A DNA stretch of 64,000 nt from Nonlabens tegetincola (GTDB lineage: Bacteria; Bacteroidota; Bacteroidia; Flavobacteriales; Flavobacteriaceae): positions 372,001 through 436,000 of the forward strand of contig NZ_MQVV01000017.1 in assembly GCF_002954355.1 (NCBI RefSeq), written 5' to 3'. Made by a program: the position numbers and the translations under genes. The notes under the pieces are model-generated. The model saw only the letters and a list, made by a program, of their open reading frames with translations, searched no databases and was not told where the DNA came from. The first letter of the stretch is position 1. Each line of letters opens with the position of its first letter. Below, piece by piece: positions 7,295 through 18,560 of this stretch.

Positions 7295-10200
7295 TTATTC
7301 TTCATCCTTTTTATCGGCTTCAATTTTACCATTTGATTTCTTGATTGTGTCATACATTACCGGAGTCGCAATGAAAACAGAAGAATATGTACCTACAACC
7401 ACACCTACAATTAAAGCAAACATAAATCCTCTAATAGACTCACCACCAAAAGTAAAAATAGCAAGCAGTACAATTAAAGTAGTTAACGAGGTATTCAATG
7501 TACGAGATATAGTACTACTAATCGCTCTATTCACCGTTTCACCAAATGCCATTCCAGTTCTTTCATTGATAAATTCCCTAATTCTATCAAATACTACAAC
7601 CGTATCATTAAGTGAGTAACCAATTACCGTAAGAATAGCTGCAATAAATGCTTGATCGATCTCCATATTGAAAGGTAAAACCTTGTACAACGCAGAGAAT
7701 ACACCAAGAACTATAGCCACATCGTGGAAAACAGCAACAACAGCTCCTAAAGAGAATTGCCACCTCTTAAAACGTATTAGAATATATAAGAATACAACTG
7801 CCAATGAACCTAGAATCGCATAGATAGATCCTTTAAGGATATCATCGGCGATAGTAGGACCTACCTGGAAGTTAGACATAATTCCTGATGTTTTTACTTC
7901 AGAACCTACATCTGCAAATTGAGCTTGAGTCATGTCAGCCGGTAAGAAATCTTTAAGAGCCACATACAACTTGTTTTCAATCTCATCACTTATAACACTG
8001 TCGTCTTGATCAATACCATATTTTGTACTGATTTTAAGCTGATTTGCATCACCATAAGTTTTAGCCTCGGCAGAACCTAAGAAATCCTCTGAGCTTAATA
8101 TTTTAGTAATCTCAGTAGCATTTACTTCTTGATCAAATCGAACGACATACGTACGACCACCTGAGAAATCAATTCCTAAGTTTAATTTGTTGATTGCCAA
8201 AGAAGCAATAGAACCTATAACAACCACCAAAGAAATTAAATAAGCTACCTTTCTCTTCTTCAAGAAGTCAATATTTACATTTCTAAACCAATTCTTTGTT
8301 ACACCAGATGCAAACGTTAACGTTTTACCGTTCTTAACGTAACCATCAACAAATAATCTAGTAATAAATACCGCTGTAAATAGCGAAGTAAGAATACCAA
8401 TCATTAAGGTAGTTGCAAATCCTTGAATAGGACCTGTTCCAAAAATGTAAAGTATGATAGCGGTTAACAATGTAGTAATGTTCGCATCTAAAATGGAACT
8501 TAATGCATTATTAAATCCATCTTTAATACTATCGGCTTGTGATTTACCCTTAGCAAGTTCTTCACGTATACGTTCAAATATAAGTACGTTAGCATCAACC
8601 GAAATACCAATTGTAAGTACGATACCGGCGATACCAGGTAAAGTAAGAACTGCTTTTAAAGATGCTAATGCTCCAAATATGAATAAGATGTTTACCACAA
8701 GTGCTATATCTGCATACAAACCTGCTCTACCATAGTAGAAGAACATCCATATAAGAACTAAAACAAGTGCCAGTGCAAATGACATTAAACCACTATCAAT
8801 AGCTTCTTGACCTAATGATGGTCCAATTACATCACTTTGAATAATTTCTGCTTTTGCAGGTAATTTACCAGCTCTTAAAACTGTAGCAAGATCTTTAGCT
8901 TCTTGAACAGTAAAGCTTCCTGAAATTTGAGTACTTCCACCAGAGATTGGACCTGTTGTTACACTAGGCGCACTGTAAACGGTGTTGTCTAAAACAACCG
9001 CAACTTGTGAACGATTGTTAAAGGCATATCCCGTCATTTCTTCCCAAACCTTTGAACCTTCGCCGTTCATCGTCATACTCACGATCACTTTTGCACCAAG
9101 ATCATAATCCTGTTTAGCATCGGTTATAACACCACCTGCAAGTGGCGCTTCATCTTCTGCGTTACCAACAAGAGCAAATAAATCTGATACTTCAAATCCT
9201 AGATTTTCATCAAGGGTAGGTAAAGTAAAAGCAAATTTTGCATTACGAGTTTCAGGAGAAAGTCTCGCTCTTGATTGAGGATCATTTAAATAATCTAAAA
9301 TAAGATCAATATCGCTTGCGCGGAAAACTCCTAAACCACCAATAAATGATGGACGAACTAACCTTCCTAAAATTGGATTTTCGTCTAAATTAGTTTCTGC
9401 CACCTCTTCACTTGTCTCATCATCACCATCTAAAAGTGCACTTAAGTCAGCAGGATCTTCTTCTTCAACAACTGTTGAATCTCCAGCAACAGCATCAGCC
9501 TCAACTACATTACTAGTAGCCGCTAATTTTTCTTTCCAATAATTATTAGAAGCAACAATATAATCACTAATCTCACCTTGCTTGTAAACATGCCAAAATT
9601 CTAACTGAGCAGCCTTAGTAAGAATATCTTTAATACGTTTTACATCGGTTTCTCCTGGCAATTCAATTAATACACGACCCGATGTCCCTAGTTGTTGAAT
9701 ATTTGGTTGAGTAGTACCAAATTGGTCAATACGTTTTCTAATTACATCAAGAGCACTAGTTAAATAGTCTTTTAATTCCTCTTTAAGCACAGCAGCTACA
9801 TCTGCATTAGAAGATTGAAAATCAATTTCAAATGCATCTTCCATTTCTGGCGTTCCAAAAATATCTGGAGACGCTAGTTGGGCTCCTTCAATCTTATTAA
9901 ATTCTTCCAGGAAATAGTTAATGTAGTCATCTTGTCCATCCTTAATACGCTCGTCTGCAGCAGCAAGAGCTTTTCTAAATGCAGGGTCATTTGACTCATC
10001 TGCCATTCCGATAAGAATGTCTTTTACTGAAATTTGAAGAATTACGTTAATACCACCTTTTAAATCCAGACCTTTTTTAAGCTCTTGCTTTTTGGCACTT
10101 TCATAATCGGTATAACCACCCCAAACATCTTTTTTTGCTACTGAATCTAAGTAACTTTTAACTGCTTCGCTTTTAAGTTGTGATTTGTTCTCAGCATCTG

Positions 10201-10333
10201 CTGGAACTACGGTAGCTGCGTATGCTTCTGCATCGTCTTCTACCTTGTTTGTAATAAATGTGTAGGTAAGCTGGTAAATACTTACTACAGCAAAAATGAT
10301 CGCAAAAAATCTGATCAATCCTTTGTTTTGCAT
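7295..10333 (-). CDS. secDF: Fused protein translocase subunit SecDF
   Basis: SecDF uses the proton motive force to help pull preproteins through SecYEG. The 1012-residue product is the Bacteroidota single-chain fusion. The SecD half has an N-terminal membrane segment, the GLDLKGG motif, a large periplasmic region with an Asp/Glu-rich insertion (about 275-310), and a six-segment membrane block containing GISVDANVLIFERIREE. The SecF half has GIDFSGG and a second membrane block with GYSLNDTVVVFDRIRE. Both halves keep the D/E-R signature helices, so it should be functional. It ends in a charged Lys/Asp/Glu tail. A lipoprotein gene lies 98 bp upstream in the same direction. Confidence 0.97.
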   Translation of the reverse strand: MQNKGLIRFFAIIFAVVSIYQLTYTFITNKVEDDAEAYAATVVPADAENKSQLKSEAVKSYLDSVAKKDVWGGYTDYESAKKQELKKGLDLKGGINVILQISVKDILIGMADESNDPAFRKALAAADERIKDGQDDYINYFLEEFNKIEGAQLASPDIFGTPEMEDAFEIDFQSSNADVAAVLKEELKDYLTSALDVIRKRIDQFGTTQPNIQQLGTSGRVLIELPGETDVKRIKDILTKAAQLEFWHVYKQGEISDYIVASNNYWKEKLAATSNVVEADAVAGDSTVVEEEDPADLSALLDGDDETSEEVAETNLDENPILGRLVRPSFIGGLGVFRASDIDLILDYLNDPQSRARLSPETRNAKFAFTLPTLDENLGFEVSDLFALVGNAEDEAPLAGGVITDAKQDYDLGAKVIVSMTMNGEGSKVWEEMTGYAFNNRSQVAVVLDNTVYSAPSVTTGPISGGSTQISGSFTVQEAKDLATVLRAGKLPAKAEIIQSDVIGPSLGQEAIDSGLMSFALALVLVLIWMFFYYGRAGLYADIALVVNILFIFGALASLKAVLTLPGIAGIVLTIGISVDANVLIFERIREELAKGKSQADSIKDGFNNALSSILDANITTLLTAIILYIFGTGPIQGFATTLMIGILTSLFTAVFITRLFVDGYVKNGKTLTFASGVTKNWFRNVNIDFLKKRKVAYLISLVVVIGSIASLAINKLNLGIDFSGGRTYVVRFDQEVNATEITKILSSEDFLGSAEAKTYGDANQLKISTKYGIDQDDSVISDEIENKLYVALKDFLPADMTQAQFADVGSEVKTSGIMSNFQVGPTIADDILKGSIYAILGSLAVVFLYILIRFKRWQFSLGAVVAVFHDVAIVLGVFSALYKVLPFNMEIDQAFIAAILTVIGYSLNDTVVVFDRIREFINERTGMAFGETVNRAISSTISRTLNTSLTTLIVLLAIFTFGGESIRGFMFALIVGVVVGTYSSVFIATPVMYDTIKKSNGKIEADKKDEE

Positions 10334-10360
10334 GATTTCTATAAATTAATTGATAATTGG

Positions 10361-10380
10361 TAACAGATTTTAATCTGTTA
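10361..10380. promoter_or_regulatory. Dyad TAACAGATT-TT-AATCTGTTA upstream of secDF
   Basis: A perfect 9-bp inverted repeat with a 2-nt centre ends 28 bp upstream of the secDF start. No U-tract follows in the direction of transcription, so a terminator is unlikely. It could be an operator or a leader hairpin in the secDF mRNA. Confidence 0.4.
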
Positions 10381-10431
10381 AGTGATGGTAAGAATAAACT
10401 ATTACTACCATCATCGTAATAGCTTAAACGA

Positions 10432-11007
10432 TTATACAAATGCGATAGGTCCTGCACGACTGTCGGGTAGTTGATCTATAAAAGATCCCGAAACACCTGA
10501 ATTGTAATTATTAAATGTATGTGCTGTTAATCTATAATTACTGCTTAGAATCATTGCCTCTAACTCAATTGCATGGAGCACGCTTTGAGGAGTTCTCTCT
10601 AAAGAGTTTTTCATTTCAAAGACTACAACATCATCTCCTAAACCAGGAGATGGAATTTCATTTTCAAGAACTTGAGCTACAGAAACATCTACAGATCCCT
10701 CATAGCCTTGTAATCGAATAGTAAAGTAATTCTGAACCACCTGAGCAACTTGAGCTCGCCACTTTTCCGCATTTTGCGAATCACCCCTTAGCTCGATTTT
10801 GATAGAATTACCACTTCTAATAAGTGTAATGTCCTCGTTAGTAGTTTTTAAATATTGTGCTACTTCTTCAAAAACAGCATTTTGAAAATCTCTGGTAACA
10901 TTACTAGTAAATCCTATCTCCACTTTATACTCAACCTCTTCTGGTGAATAATAAGCACACGCGCCTATTAAAAATAGGCTAGCGATAATTGATAAGATCC
11001 ATTTCAT
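10432..11007 (-). CDS. Lipoprotein of unknown function upstream of secDF
   Basis: I start at ATG 11007 (MKWILS) rather than the GTG at 11013. The signal sequence ends in LIGAC, giving a lipidated Cys near residue 17. The remaining 170 residues or so hold alternating beta strands and two helices (AVFEEVAQYLKTTN, AEKWRAQVAQVVQNYF), then a Gly/Ser-rich tail ending PIAFV. I recognise no domain. It is transcribed towards secDF with a 98-bp gap, so a shared role in envelope export is possible but unproven. A TATATTTG box (minus strand of 11018-11025) lies 10 bp upstream of the start. Confidence 0.7.
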   Translation of the reverse strand: MKWILSIIASLFLIGACAYYSPEEVEYKVEIGFTSNVTRDFQNAVFEEVAQYLKTTNEDITLIRSGNSIKIELRGDSQNAEKWRAQVAQVVQNYFTIRLQGYEGSVDVSVAQVLENEIPSPGLGDDVVVFEMKNSLERTPQSVLHAIELEAMILSSNYRLTAHTFNNYNSGVSGSFIDQLPDSRAGPIAFV

Positions 11008-11169
11008 TCTCACGCGCCAAATATAACACTTTCCAGCTCTTTATTTAAGTATACTCTAACAGCTATTCACCACAACCTACTTTATTAGTAATTCATTACA
11101 TACAAGGTGGTTACACAAGATTTAGGATCCCAAAAAAGGAATCTATTTAAAAAACGACTTTGTTAAGTA

Positions 11170-11185
11170 CGCTTTCGCGAAAGCG
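11170..11185. repeat. Palindrome copy 2, intergenic
   Basis: An exact CGCTTTCGCGAAAGCG lies in the gap between the mdh terminator and the upstream lipoprotein start. It is preceded by TA and followed by ATA. Confidence 0.95.
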
Positions 11186-11244
11186 ATAAAACCAACATCA
11201 ATCCTTACTTAAGAATCGCTTAAAGTTTAAAAATGGTCATAAAA

Positions 11245-11270
11245 AAACCGCTTCAACATTGAAGCGGTTT
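11245..11270 (-). terminator. Terminator of mdh
   Basis: A hairpin of AAACCGCTTCAA with its complement, preceded on the plus strand by an A tract (a U tract on the transcript), lies 20 bp beyond the mdh stop. Confidence 0.85.
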
Positions 11271-11291
11271 ATATTATATTATAATGATAGT

Positions 11292-12215
11292 TTAAGCCAA
11301 CAATCCATTTGTTTTCTTAACACCTTCTGCACTTTCAGTTAATGCACTTCTTTCTGCATCACTCAATTCAATTTCTACGATCTTTTCTATCCCATTTGCA
11401 CCTAAAACAACTGGAACACCTATACAAAGATCAGACAATCCATATTCACCTTCTAACAAAGCACTACAAGGGAAGATTTTCTTTTGATCACAAGCGATAG
11501 CCTGCACAAGACCAGATACTGCTGCACCTGGAGCATACCAAGCACTAGTACCTAATAATTTTGTAAGAGTTGCTCCACCTACCTTTGTATCCTGAAGAAC
11601 TTGCTCTAGTCTTTCCTCAGAAAGAAATTCACTTGCTGGCACAGAATTACGAGTAGCTAATCTTGTTAATGGAACCATTCCTTTATCAGAGTGCCCACCG
11701 ATTACCATACCATCAACATCGCTTATTGGCGCTTCAAGAGCTTCAGCTAGACGGTACTTAAATCTAGCACTATCTAGGGCACCACCCATACCTATAATTC
11801 TATTTTTAGGTAGACCAGTTACTTGGTGTGCTAAATAAGTCATGGTATCCATAGGATTAGAAACCACAATTAGAATTACGTTAGGTGACTGTTCTACTAG
11901 ACTAGCTGCTACAGATTTTACGATACCTGCATTAATTCCGATTAACTCCTCACGAGTCATTCCTGGTTTTCTAGGAATACCCGAAGTAATTACTGCGATA
12001 TCACTACCTGCAGTTTTTGAATAGTCACCAGTAGTTCCTGTGATTTTTGTATCAAAATTATTAAGAGATGCGGTTTGCATTAAGTCCATAGCTTTACCTT
12101 CGGCAAAACCTTCCTTAATATCAAGTAACACTACCTCACTTGCAAAATTTTTAATTGCGATATACTCTGCACAGCTGGCACCTACTGCTCCAGCTCCTAC
12201 TACGGTAACTTTCAT
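11292..12215 (-). CDS. mdh: Malate dehydrogenase
   Basis: This TCA-cycle enzyme interconverts malate and oxaloacetate with NAD. The 307-residue product is an LDH-like MDH with the Rossmann motif GAGAVGAS (7-14), the NAD-ribose Asp in VVLLDIKEG, the mobile-loop substrate Arg residues in RKPGMTREEL, VSNPMDTMTY, and the catalytic His in GGHSDKGMV. The C-terminal helix is complete. The length is typical of the bacterial LDH-like subgroup. It appears monocistronic with its own terminator. A CAAAAATA (minus TATTTTTG) box lies about 47 bp upstream, with no clear -33 element. Confidence 0.97.
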   Translation of the reverse strand: MKVTVVGAGAVGASCAEYIAIKNFASEVVLLDIKEGFAEGKAMDLMQTASLNNFDTKITGTTGDYSKTAGSDIAVITSGIPRKPGMTREELIGINAGIVKSVAASLVEQSPNVILIVVSNPMDTMTYLAHQVTGLPKNRIIGMGGALDSARFKYRLAEALEAPISDVDGMVIGGHSDKGMVPLTRLATRNSVPASEFLSEERLEQVLQDTKVGGATLTKLLGTSAWYAPGAAVSGLVQAIACDQKKIFPCSALLEGEYGLSDLCIGVPVVLGANGIEKIVEIELSDAERSALTESAEGVKKTNGLLA

Positions 12216-12323
12216 TTATGTATGATTTTAGTTAAATTAAATGTATTTTTCAATAGTCCTACAAAAATAACCTATGAAACTTAATTGTGTTCATAATTCC
12301 TTGTAAAAGTAGGTGGTACACGA

Positions 12324-13424
12324 TTATAATCGAACAAAAATAGACGCAGTAGCCGTATTGAATTCACCAAAGGTATAATCTGCATGTAAATTAAATGCTC
12401 CCAAAGTTAATTTTGCACCTACAGTTCCTAATAACCCTGTTGTATCAGACTCTACTGTCACAGGATCACTCACCGTGGTACTTACAGGGAAAATAACCGT
12501 ATTGCTGGTAAAAGTGTAATCACCTAGTAGTCTTGTCTCTGTACTTCCAGAAATGTAATTGATACCTCCATATAAATTAAAAACGTCCCAATTTGTACCT
12601 GTGATTAAACTTACATTAAAAACATCGACTTGAGTTTCAACACTTTGATCTCTTCCATCTACAATTGCACCATCTTCAAAATCATAAGAAGCATCTAACC
12701 TACTGTAGCCCACAAGAGCCGAAATAGTGATGGGAGCACCATTAATTACTCCATTACCATCTTCTCTATCAAAAAGTTTAGTAAACTCCCATTGTAAAGC
12801 ACCACCGTAAAATCCAGTTTCAAATTCATCTGTTTTTACCTTTGGAACAAATCTGGCTTTAAGTTCAAGACCTGCGCCTAATCCTACTCCTGCTTGTAAG
12901 AAGGCAGTAGGAACAAATTCTAATCCTTCTGAACTTAAACCTTGAGCTAGATCAATCTCATCTCTTTGTAACAATGCTCCTGTATTGGCTTCTCTAGATT
13001 CCACAACAAGTTGTTGTGGCATTTCATTTTCTCCTAGTGCGGTTGCGATTAACCTAGGAGTTGTTGAGCCATCACCAAACGAAACATTAATACTGGCTGC
13101 AGGTCCATTGGTATTATTATAACTTTCTTGAATAATGCGCTCATATTCTGTAGGATCCAGTAAAAACGTCTTTTTCTCATCTGGGGTAAATGTTGCCTGC
13201 GCTCGTAATTGAATTTTGAATTTACCAGGTTTCAACACTCGAGCATCATCGTACCATCCAGATGCTATATTAAAGGTAAGAGATTCTGCTGCAGGTGTAG
13301 CATAATCTTTTGCGTATAGATTTGCAGCATCAACACCGGCTGCAAGTATTTCTGAAAAATTATCTTGTGATTTCGCTTTCGCGGAAGCGAACAAAACACA
13401 TAATATGAATATCGTATTCTTCAT
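12324..13424 (-). CDS. DUF6588-type outer-membrane beta-barrel-like protein
   Basis: I start at ATG 13424 (MKNTIFIL); the longer frame uses a TTG. The signal peptide ends near KAKSQ, and its last codons come from palindrome copy 3. The mature protein of about 345 residues is Gly- and aromatic-rich with many amphipathic strands (GVGLGAGLELKARFVP, VGAKLTLGAFNLHADYTFGEF). This suggests a small beta-barrel that ends in the aromatic/Leu pattern ASIFVRL. It resembles the flavobacterial DUF6588 family; the function is unknown. A TAATTTTG box (minus of 13453-13460) lies 28 bp upstream. Confidence 0.72.
   Translation of the reverse strand: MKNTIFILCVLFASAKAKSQDNFSEILAAGVDAANLYAKDYATPAAESLTFNIASGWYDDARVLKPGKFKIQLRAQATFTPDEKKTFLLDPTEYERIIQESYNNTNGPAASINVSFGDGSTTPRLIATALGENEMPQQLVVESREANTGALLQRDEIDLAQGLSSEGLEFVPTAFLQAGVGLGAGLELKARFVPKVKTDEFETGFYGGALQWEFTKLFDREDGNGVINGAPITISALVGYSRLDASYDFEDGAIVDGRDQSVETQVDVFNVSLITGTNWDVFNLYGGINYISGSTETRLLGDYTFTSNTVIFPVSTTVSDPVTVESDTTGLLGTVGAKLTLGAFNLHADYTFGEFNTATASIFVRL
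13374..13389. repeat. Palindrome copy 3 (one mismatch), inside signal peptide codons
   Basis: CGCTTTCGCGGAAGCG carries one A-to-G change. In the sense of the host gene it encodes ASAKA, just before the predicted signal peptidase site. Confidence 0.9.
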
Positions 13425-13488
13425 AACATAAATATTTAATCCCAAAGAAAGACAAAATTACTTAAAACGGTCTTTTTAGTAAACAAAA

Positions 13489-13514
13489 ACGCCCTTACCA
13501 TTCGGTAAAGGCGC
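13489..13514 (-). terminator. Terminator of gyrB
   Basis: On the minus strand an 11-bp stem GCGCCTTTACC / GGTAAGGGCGT (with two G-U pairs) and loop GAAT is followed by a T run. It lies 21 bp beyond the gyrB stop. Confidence 0.8.
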
Positions 13515-13534
13515 TTAATTAAGTTTGAATGTTG

Positions 13535-15490
<1,956 letters not shown>

Positions 15491-15621
15491 CTACAAAAAC
15501 AAAGATAACAACCAATTAAAGTAAATAATTGATTTTAGAGCTTTTAATAAACGAAGTTATCAACAGTGTTAATATACTTGTGTTTGAAAAAAGTGTTTTA
15601 AAACTGCTCTAAATACGCTTT

Positions 15622-16254
15622 TTAAGGAATATTTAAATATTTATGCGTTTGTAAAGAGACTTGCCATTCAGGATTTTGCATCACAAAATCTGTAATTAAT
15701 GGAATCATTTTTTCTCTCACCGACCATTCTGGTTGTATGTATAATTTACAACTTGAAGAAACTTTTTCTGCTTCCGCTTTCGCGAAAGCGAAATCATGTT
15801 TATTGTATACAATCACTTTAAGCTCATGGGCTTTAGGATATATTTCAGGAACAGGCATTTTTACCTTTTTAGGAGATAAACAAATCCAATCCCAATCACC
15901 CGTTAACGGATAGGCTCCACTAGTTTCAATATGCACCTGCATTTGTCTTTCTTTAAGACCTTGGGTTAATGGTCCCATATCCCAAGTGAGCGGTTCTCCA
16001 CCAGTAATCACAATTGTTTTACTGTATTTTGAAGCGTTTTCTATAATTTGATCTATAGCAGTAGGTGGATGTTTTTCTGGATCCCAACTTTCCTTTACAT
16101 CACACCAATGACAACCTACATCACAGCCGCCTACTCTTATAAAGTAAGCCGCTCTTCCTGTATGTGATCCTTCTCCTTGAATCGTGTAGAATTCTTCCAT
16201 TAATGGCAACATAAGGCCTTTTTCTACTTGATCCTGCACTACTTCTTGATTCAT
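15622..16254 (-). CDS. queE: 7-carboxy-7-deazaguanine synthase
   Basis: QueE is a radical-SAM enzyme converting CPH4 to CDG in queuosine/7-deazaguanine synthesis. It shows EEFYTIQGEGSHTGRAAYF, then the cluster motif C-DVG-C-HW-C (Cx3Cx2C), TGGEPL and the SPKK block. I start at ATG 16254 (MNQEVVQ). An upstream ATG at 16287 would add 11 unlikely residues overlapping a TATTTTTG box (minus of 16259-16266) that ends 4 nt from the chosen start. Codons 15775-15790 come from palindrome copy 4 and encode AFAKA. No other queuosine gene is in the window. Confidence 0.92.
   Translation of the reverse strand: MNQEVVQDQVEKGLMLPLMEEFYTIQGEGSHTGRAAYFIRVGGCDVGCHWCDVKESWDPEKHPPTAIDQIIENASKYSKTIVITGGEPLTWDMGPLTQGLKERQMQVHIETSGAYPLTGDWDWICLSPKKVKMPVPEIYPKAHELKVIVYNKHDFAFAKAEAEKVSSSCKLYIQPEWSVREKMIPLITDFVMQNPEWQVSLQTHKYLNIP
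15775..15790. repeat. Palindrome copy 4, inside queE
   Basis: This is an exact copy. In queE it is read as AFAKA within HDFAFAKAEAEK, part of an Ala/Lys-rich helix. Confidence 0.95.
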
Positions 16255-16428
16255 GCCACAAAAATACAATATATTGGTAGGTAACATAAGTAATTCACGA
16301 TAACTTATATCGATGGAATCATCTTATTTCCACAACCACATATAGATATTATCCTTTTTATAGACTTCCTTTTTTTCGTAGTTGAACAAATGATTATATT
16401 TTTACCTCAATCATATATACTGTAATAG

Positions 16429-17943
16429 ATGAGTAATAGAGAAAAATTCACTGAAGTAATTTCTACTGGTTATAATCCGAAAGGTGAAAGCATTATAATG
16501 GGCGCCGCCATGTTAGATGGTGAAGCGATTACAGGATCACATGTAAAAATCCCTCTTAAAACAATGAACCGCCACGGCCTGATCGCAGGAGCTACTGGTA
16601 CAGGAAAAACTAAAACATTACAAATCATTGCAGAGCAGCTTTCTCAACAAGGTGTTCCTAGTCTACTAATGGATATCAAAGGTGATTTATCTGGTATAGC
16701 CGCAGAAAGTCCAGGTCATCCCAAAATTGACGAAAGACATGAAAAGATTGGGTTAGATTTTAAAAAACGTAAGTCGCCAGTCGAAATAATGACCATATCA
16801 GAACAAGACGGAATTAGACTAAGAGCTACAGTAAGTGAATTTGGTCCAGTATTGCTCTCTAGAATACTAGATGTTACTGAAACCCAAGCAGGAATTATCT
16901 CTGTAGTTTTTAAATATTGTGATGATAATAAATTGCCTTTATTAGATTTAAATGACTTAAGAAAAGTCTTGCAATATGCTACTGGTGCCGGGAAAGCAGA
17001 ATTTACTGAAAATTACGGCCGCATTTCAACTTCATCAACTGGAGCAATTCTAAGGAAATTAATAGAACTGGAGCAACAAGGTGCTGATAGGTTTTTTGGC
17101 GAACGTAGCTTTGAGGTAAAAGACTTAGTTCGCAAGGATAAAAACGGACACGGATATGTCAATGTAATTCGACTTACTGATATTCAGGATAGGCCAAAGT
17201 TATTTTCTACCTTCATGCTTTCATTACTTGCTGAGATTTACTCTACTTTTCCAGAGCAAGGCGATAGTGACAAACCTGAATTAATTTTATTCATTGATGA
17301 AGCTCACCTCATATTTGACAATGCTAGCAAAGCTTTACTAGATCAAATCGAAAGCATCGTTAAATTGATTCGTAGTAAAGGTATAGGTTTGTACTTTGTG
17401 ACTCAAAATCCTACTGATATTCCTGATGGTGTATTAAGTCAACTGGGATTAAAAGTCCAGCATGCTTTAAGAGCATTTACGGCTAAAGATCGAAAAGCGA
17501 TAAAACTGACGGCACAAAATTATCCAGAAACCGATTTTTATGACACTGCAGAGGTTTTAACTTCACTTGGAATAGGAGAAGCTTTAATAAGTGCTCTAGA
17601 TGAAAAAGGAAGACCTAGTCCACTTGCCGCTACCCTATTAAGAGCTCCTGAAAGTAGAATGGACGTACTTACCGATAGAGAGTTATCGGATTTAATTGCA
17701 GATTCGGAGTTGACAGACAAGTACAACGAGGATATTAATAGAGAAAGTGCCGAAGAAATTTTACAAGCTAAAATAGAACGAGCTCACGAGGAAGATATAA
17801 AAGAAAAAGCTAAAAAAGAAAAGGAAAAAGCGAGTAGATCTAGCTCGAGAAGAAGCACAAGGCAAAATCCAATTGTAAAAGTTCTTACAAGCGCTACATT
17901 TATAAGGGGCGTTTTAGGAATTTTAGGTAAAGCGCTTAAATAA
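16429..17943 (+). CDS. HerA-like ATPase of the DUF853 (YjgR) family
   Basis: The 504-residue P-loop ATPase of the FtsK/HerA superfamily has Walker A GATGTGKT (54-61), Walker B LILFIDEAHL (near 285-293), and a sensor-like TQNPTDIPDGV segment. The C-terminal coiled, Lys/Glu-rich region (about 440-475) leads to an Arg/Ser linker and a hydrophobic end. The family matches E. coli YjgR, whose role is not well established. No NurA nuclease partner is next to it, so an end-resection role cannot be claimed. It is predicted cytoplasmic and probably hexameric. It is separated by 49 bp from the next lipoprotein gene. Confidence 0.88.
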   Translation: MSNREKFTEVISTGYNPKGESIIMGAAMLDGEAITGSHVKIPLKTMNRHGLIAGATGTGKTKTLQIIAEQLSQQGVPSLLMDIKGDLSGIAAESPGHPKIDERHEKIGLDFKKRKSPVEIMTISEQDGIRLRATVSEFGPVLLSRILDVTETQAGIISVVFKYCDDNKLPLLDLNDLRKVLQYATGAGKAEFTENYGRISTSSTGAILRKLIELEQQGADRFFGERSFEVKDLVRKDKNGHGYVNVIRLTDIQDRPKLFSTFMLSLLAEIYSTFPEQGDSDKPELILFIDEAHLIFDNASKALLDQIESIVKLIRSKGIGLYFVTQNPTDIPDGVLSQLGLKVQHALRAFTAKDRKAIKLTAQNYPETDFYDTAEVLTSLGIGEALISALDEKGRPSPLAATLLRAPESRMDVLTDRELSDLIADSELTDKYNEDINRESAEEILQAKIERAHEEDIKEKAKKEKEKASRSSSRRSTRQNPIVKVLTSATFIRGVLGILGKALK

Positions 17944-17992
17944 TCTTAAAAACCAATTAAGTAACAACTCAAATTCCTACTTTTGCGGTAGA

Positions 17993-18550
17993 ATGAAAAT
18001 TATGAAGAAATTACTTTTTATTGCTGTAATAGCTGCCGTTTTAACTAGTTGTGGTAAAACACAAGATCCTTTTGAATGGAATAAGGATCGTGTAGGACAC
18101 ATCACAAAGGATACTAAAGTGTACCAACTAGACAGCTTATTTGCAAATGATAGTATTATTAATCCTATTAAAGGAGATGAATTTTCTAATGGAGCAGCTG
18201 ATATTGAGGTATATGAGAAAGGTGGTAAGCATTTGTTATCCATCTCTCCTTTACAAGCTTTGGATAGCACATCAACTATAGCGAATATTAGAATACACGA
18301 TGATCGCTATAAGACCGAAAAAGGAATAACAATCAACAGTACCTTTAAGGAAATCGCTGCTGCTTACAAAATCTCTAATGTAGATAACATGATTGACGAC
18401 GCGGTAGTATGGGTCAATGATCAAAATTTTTATTTTACAGTAAGCAAGGATAATTTACCGGTAGAAGTTAAGTACGATATGAGTGCCACGGTAGAAAAAA
18501 CAATGATTCCTGATAATGAAAAACCGGTTCACGTATTTGTGAGCTGGTAA
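17993..18550 (+). CDS. Lipoprotein of unknown function
   Basis: The 185-residue product has a lipoprotein signal ending VLTSC and a mature domain rich in short beta strands. It includes HLLSISPL, a GITINSTFKEIAAAYKI helix, and VWVNDQNFYFTV. I do not recognise the family. A TACTTTTG box at 17978-17985 ends 7 nt before the ATG, so the transcript would have almost no leader, although no -33 element is evident. The alpha/beta hydrolase gene begins 10 bp downstream and probably shares the transcript. Confidence 0.75.
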   Translation: MKIMKKLLFIAVIAAVLTSCGKTQDPFEWNKDRVGHITKDTKVYQLDSLFANDSIINPIKGDEFSNGAADIEVYEKGGKHLLSISPLQALDSTSTIANIRIHDDRYKTEKGITINSTFKEIAAAYKISNVDNMIDDAVVWVNDQNFYFTVSKDNLPVEVKYDMSATVEKTMIPDNEKPVHVFVSW

Positions 18551-18560
18551 AAAGAGTACC

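Noticed and set aside
10191-10457. Minus-strand frame overlapping both secDF start and the upstream lipoprotein end
   Set aside because: It runs through the secDF signal region in another frame, has Cys/Arg-rich shadow composition and no domain; both overlapping genes are well supported.
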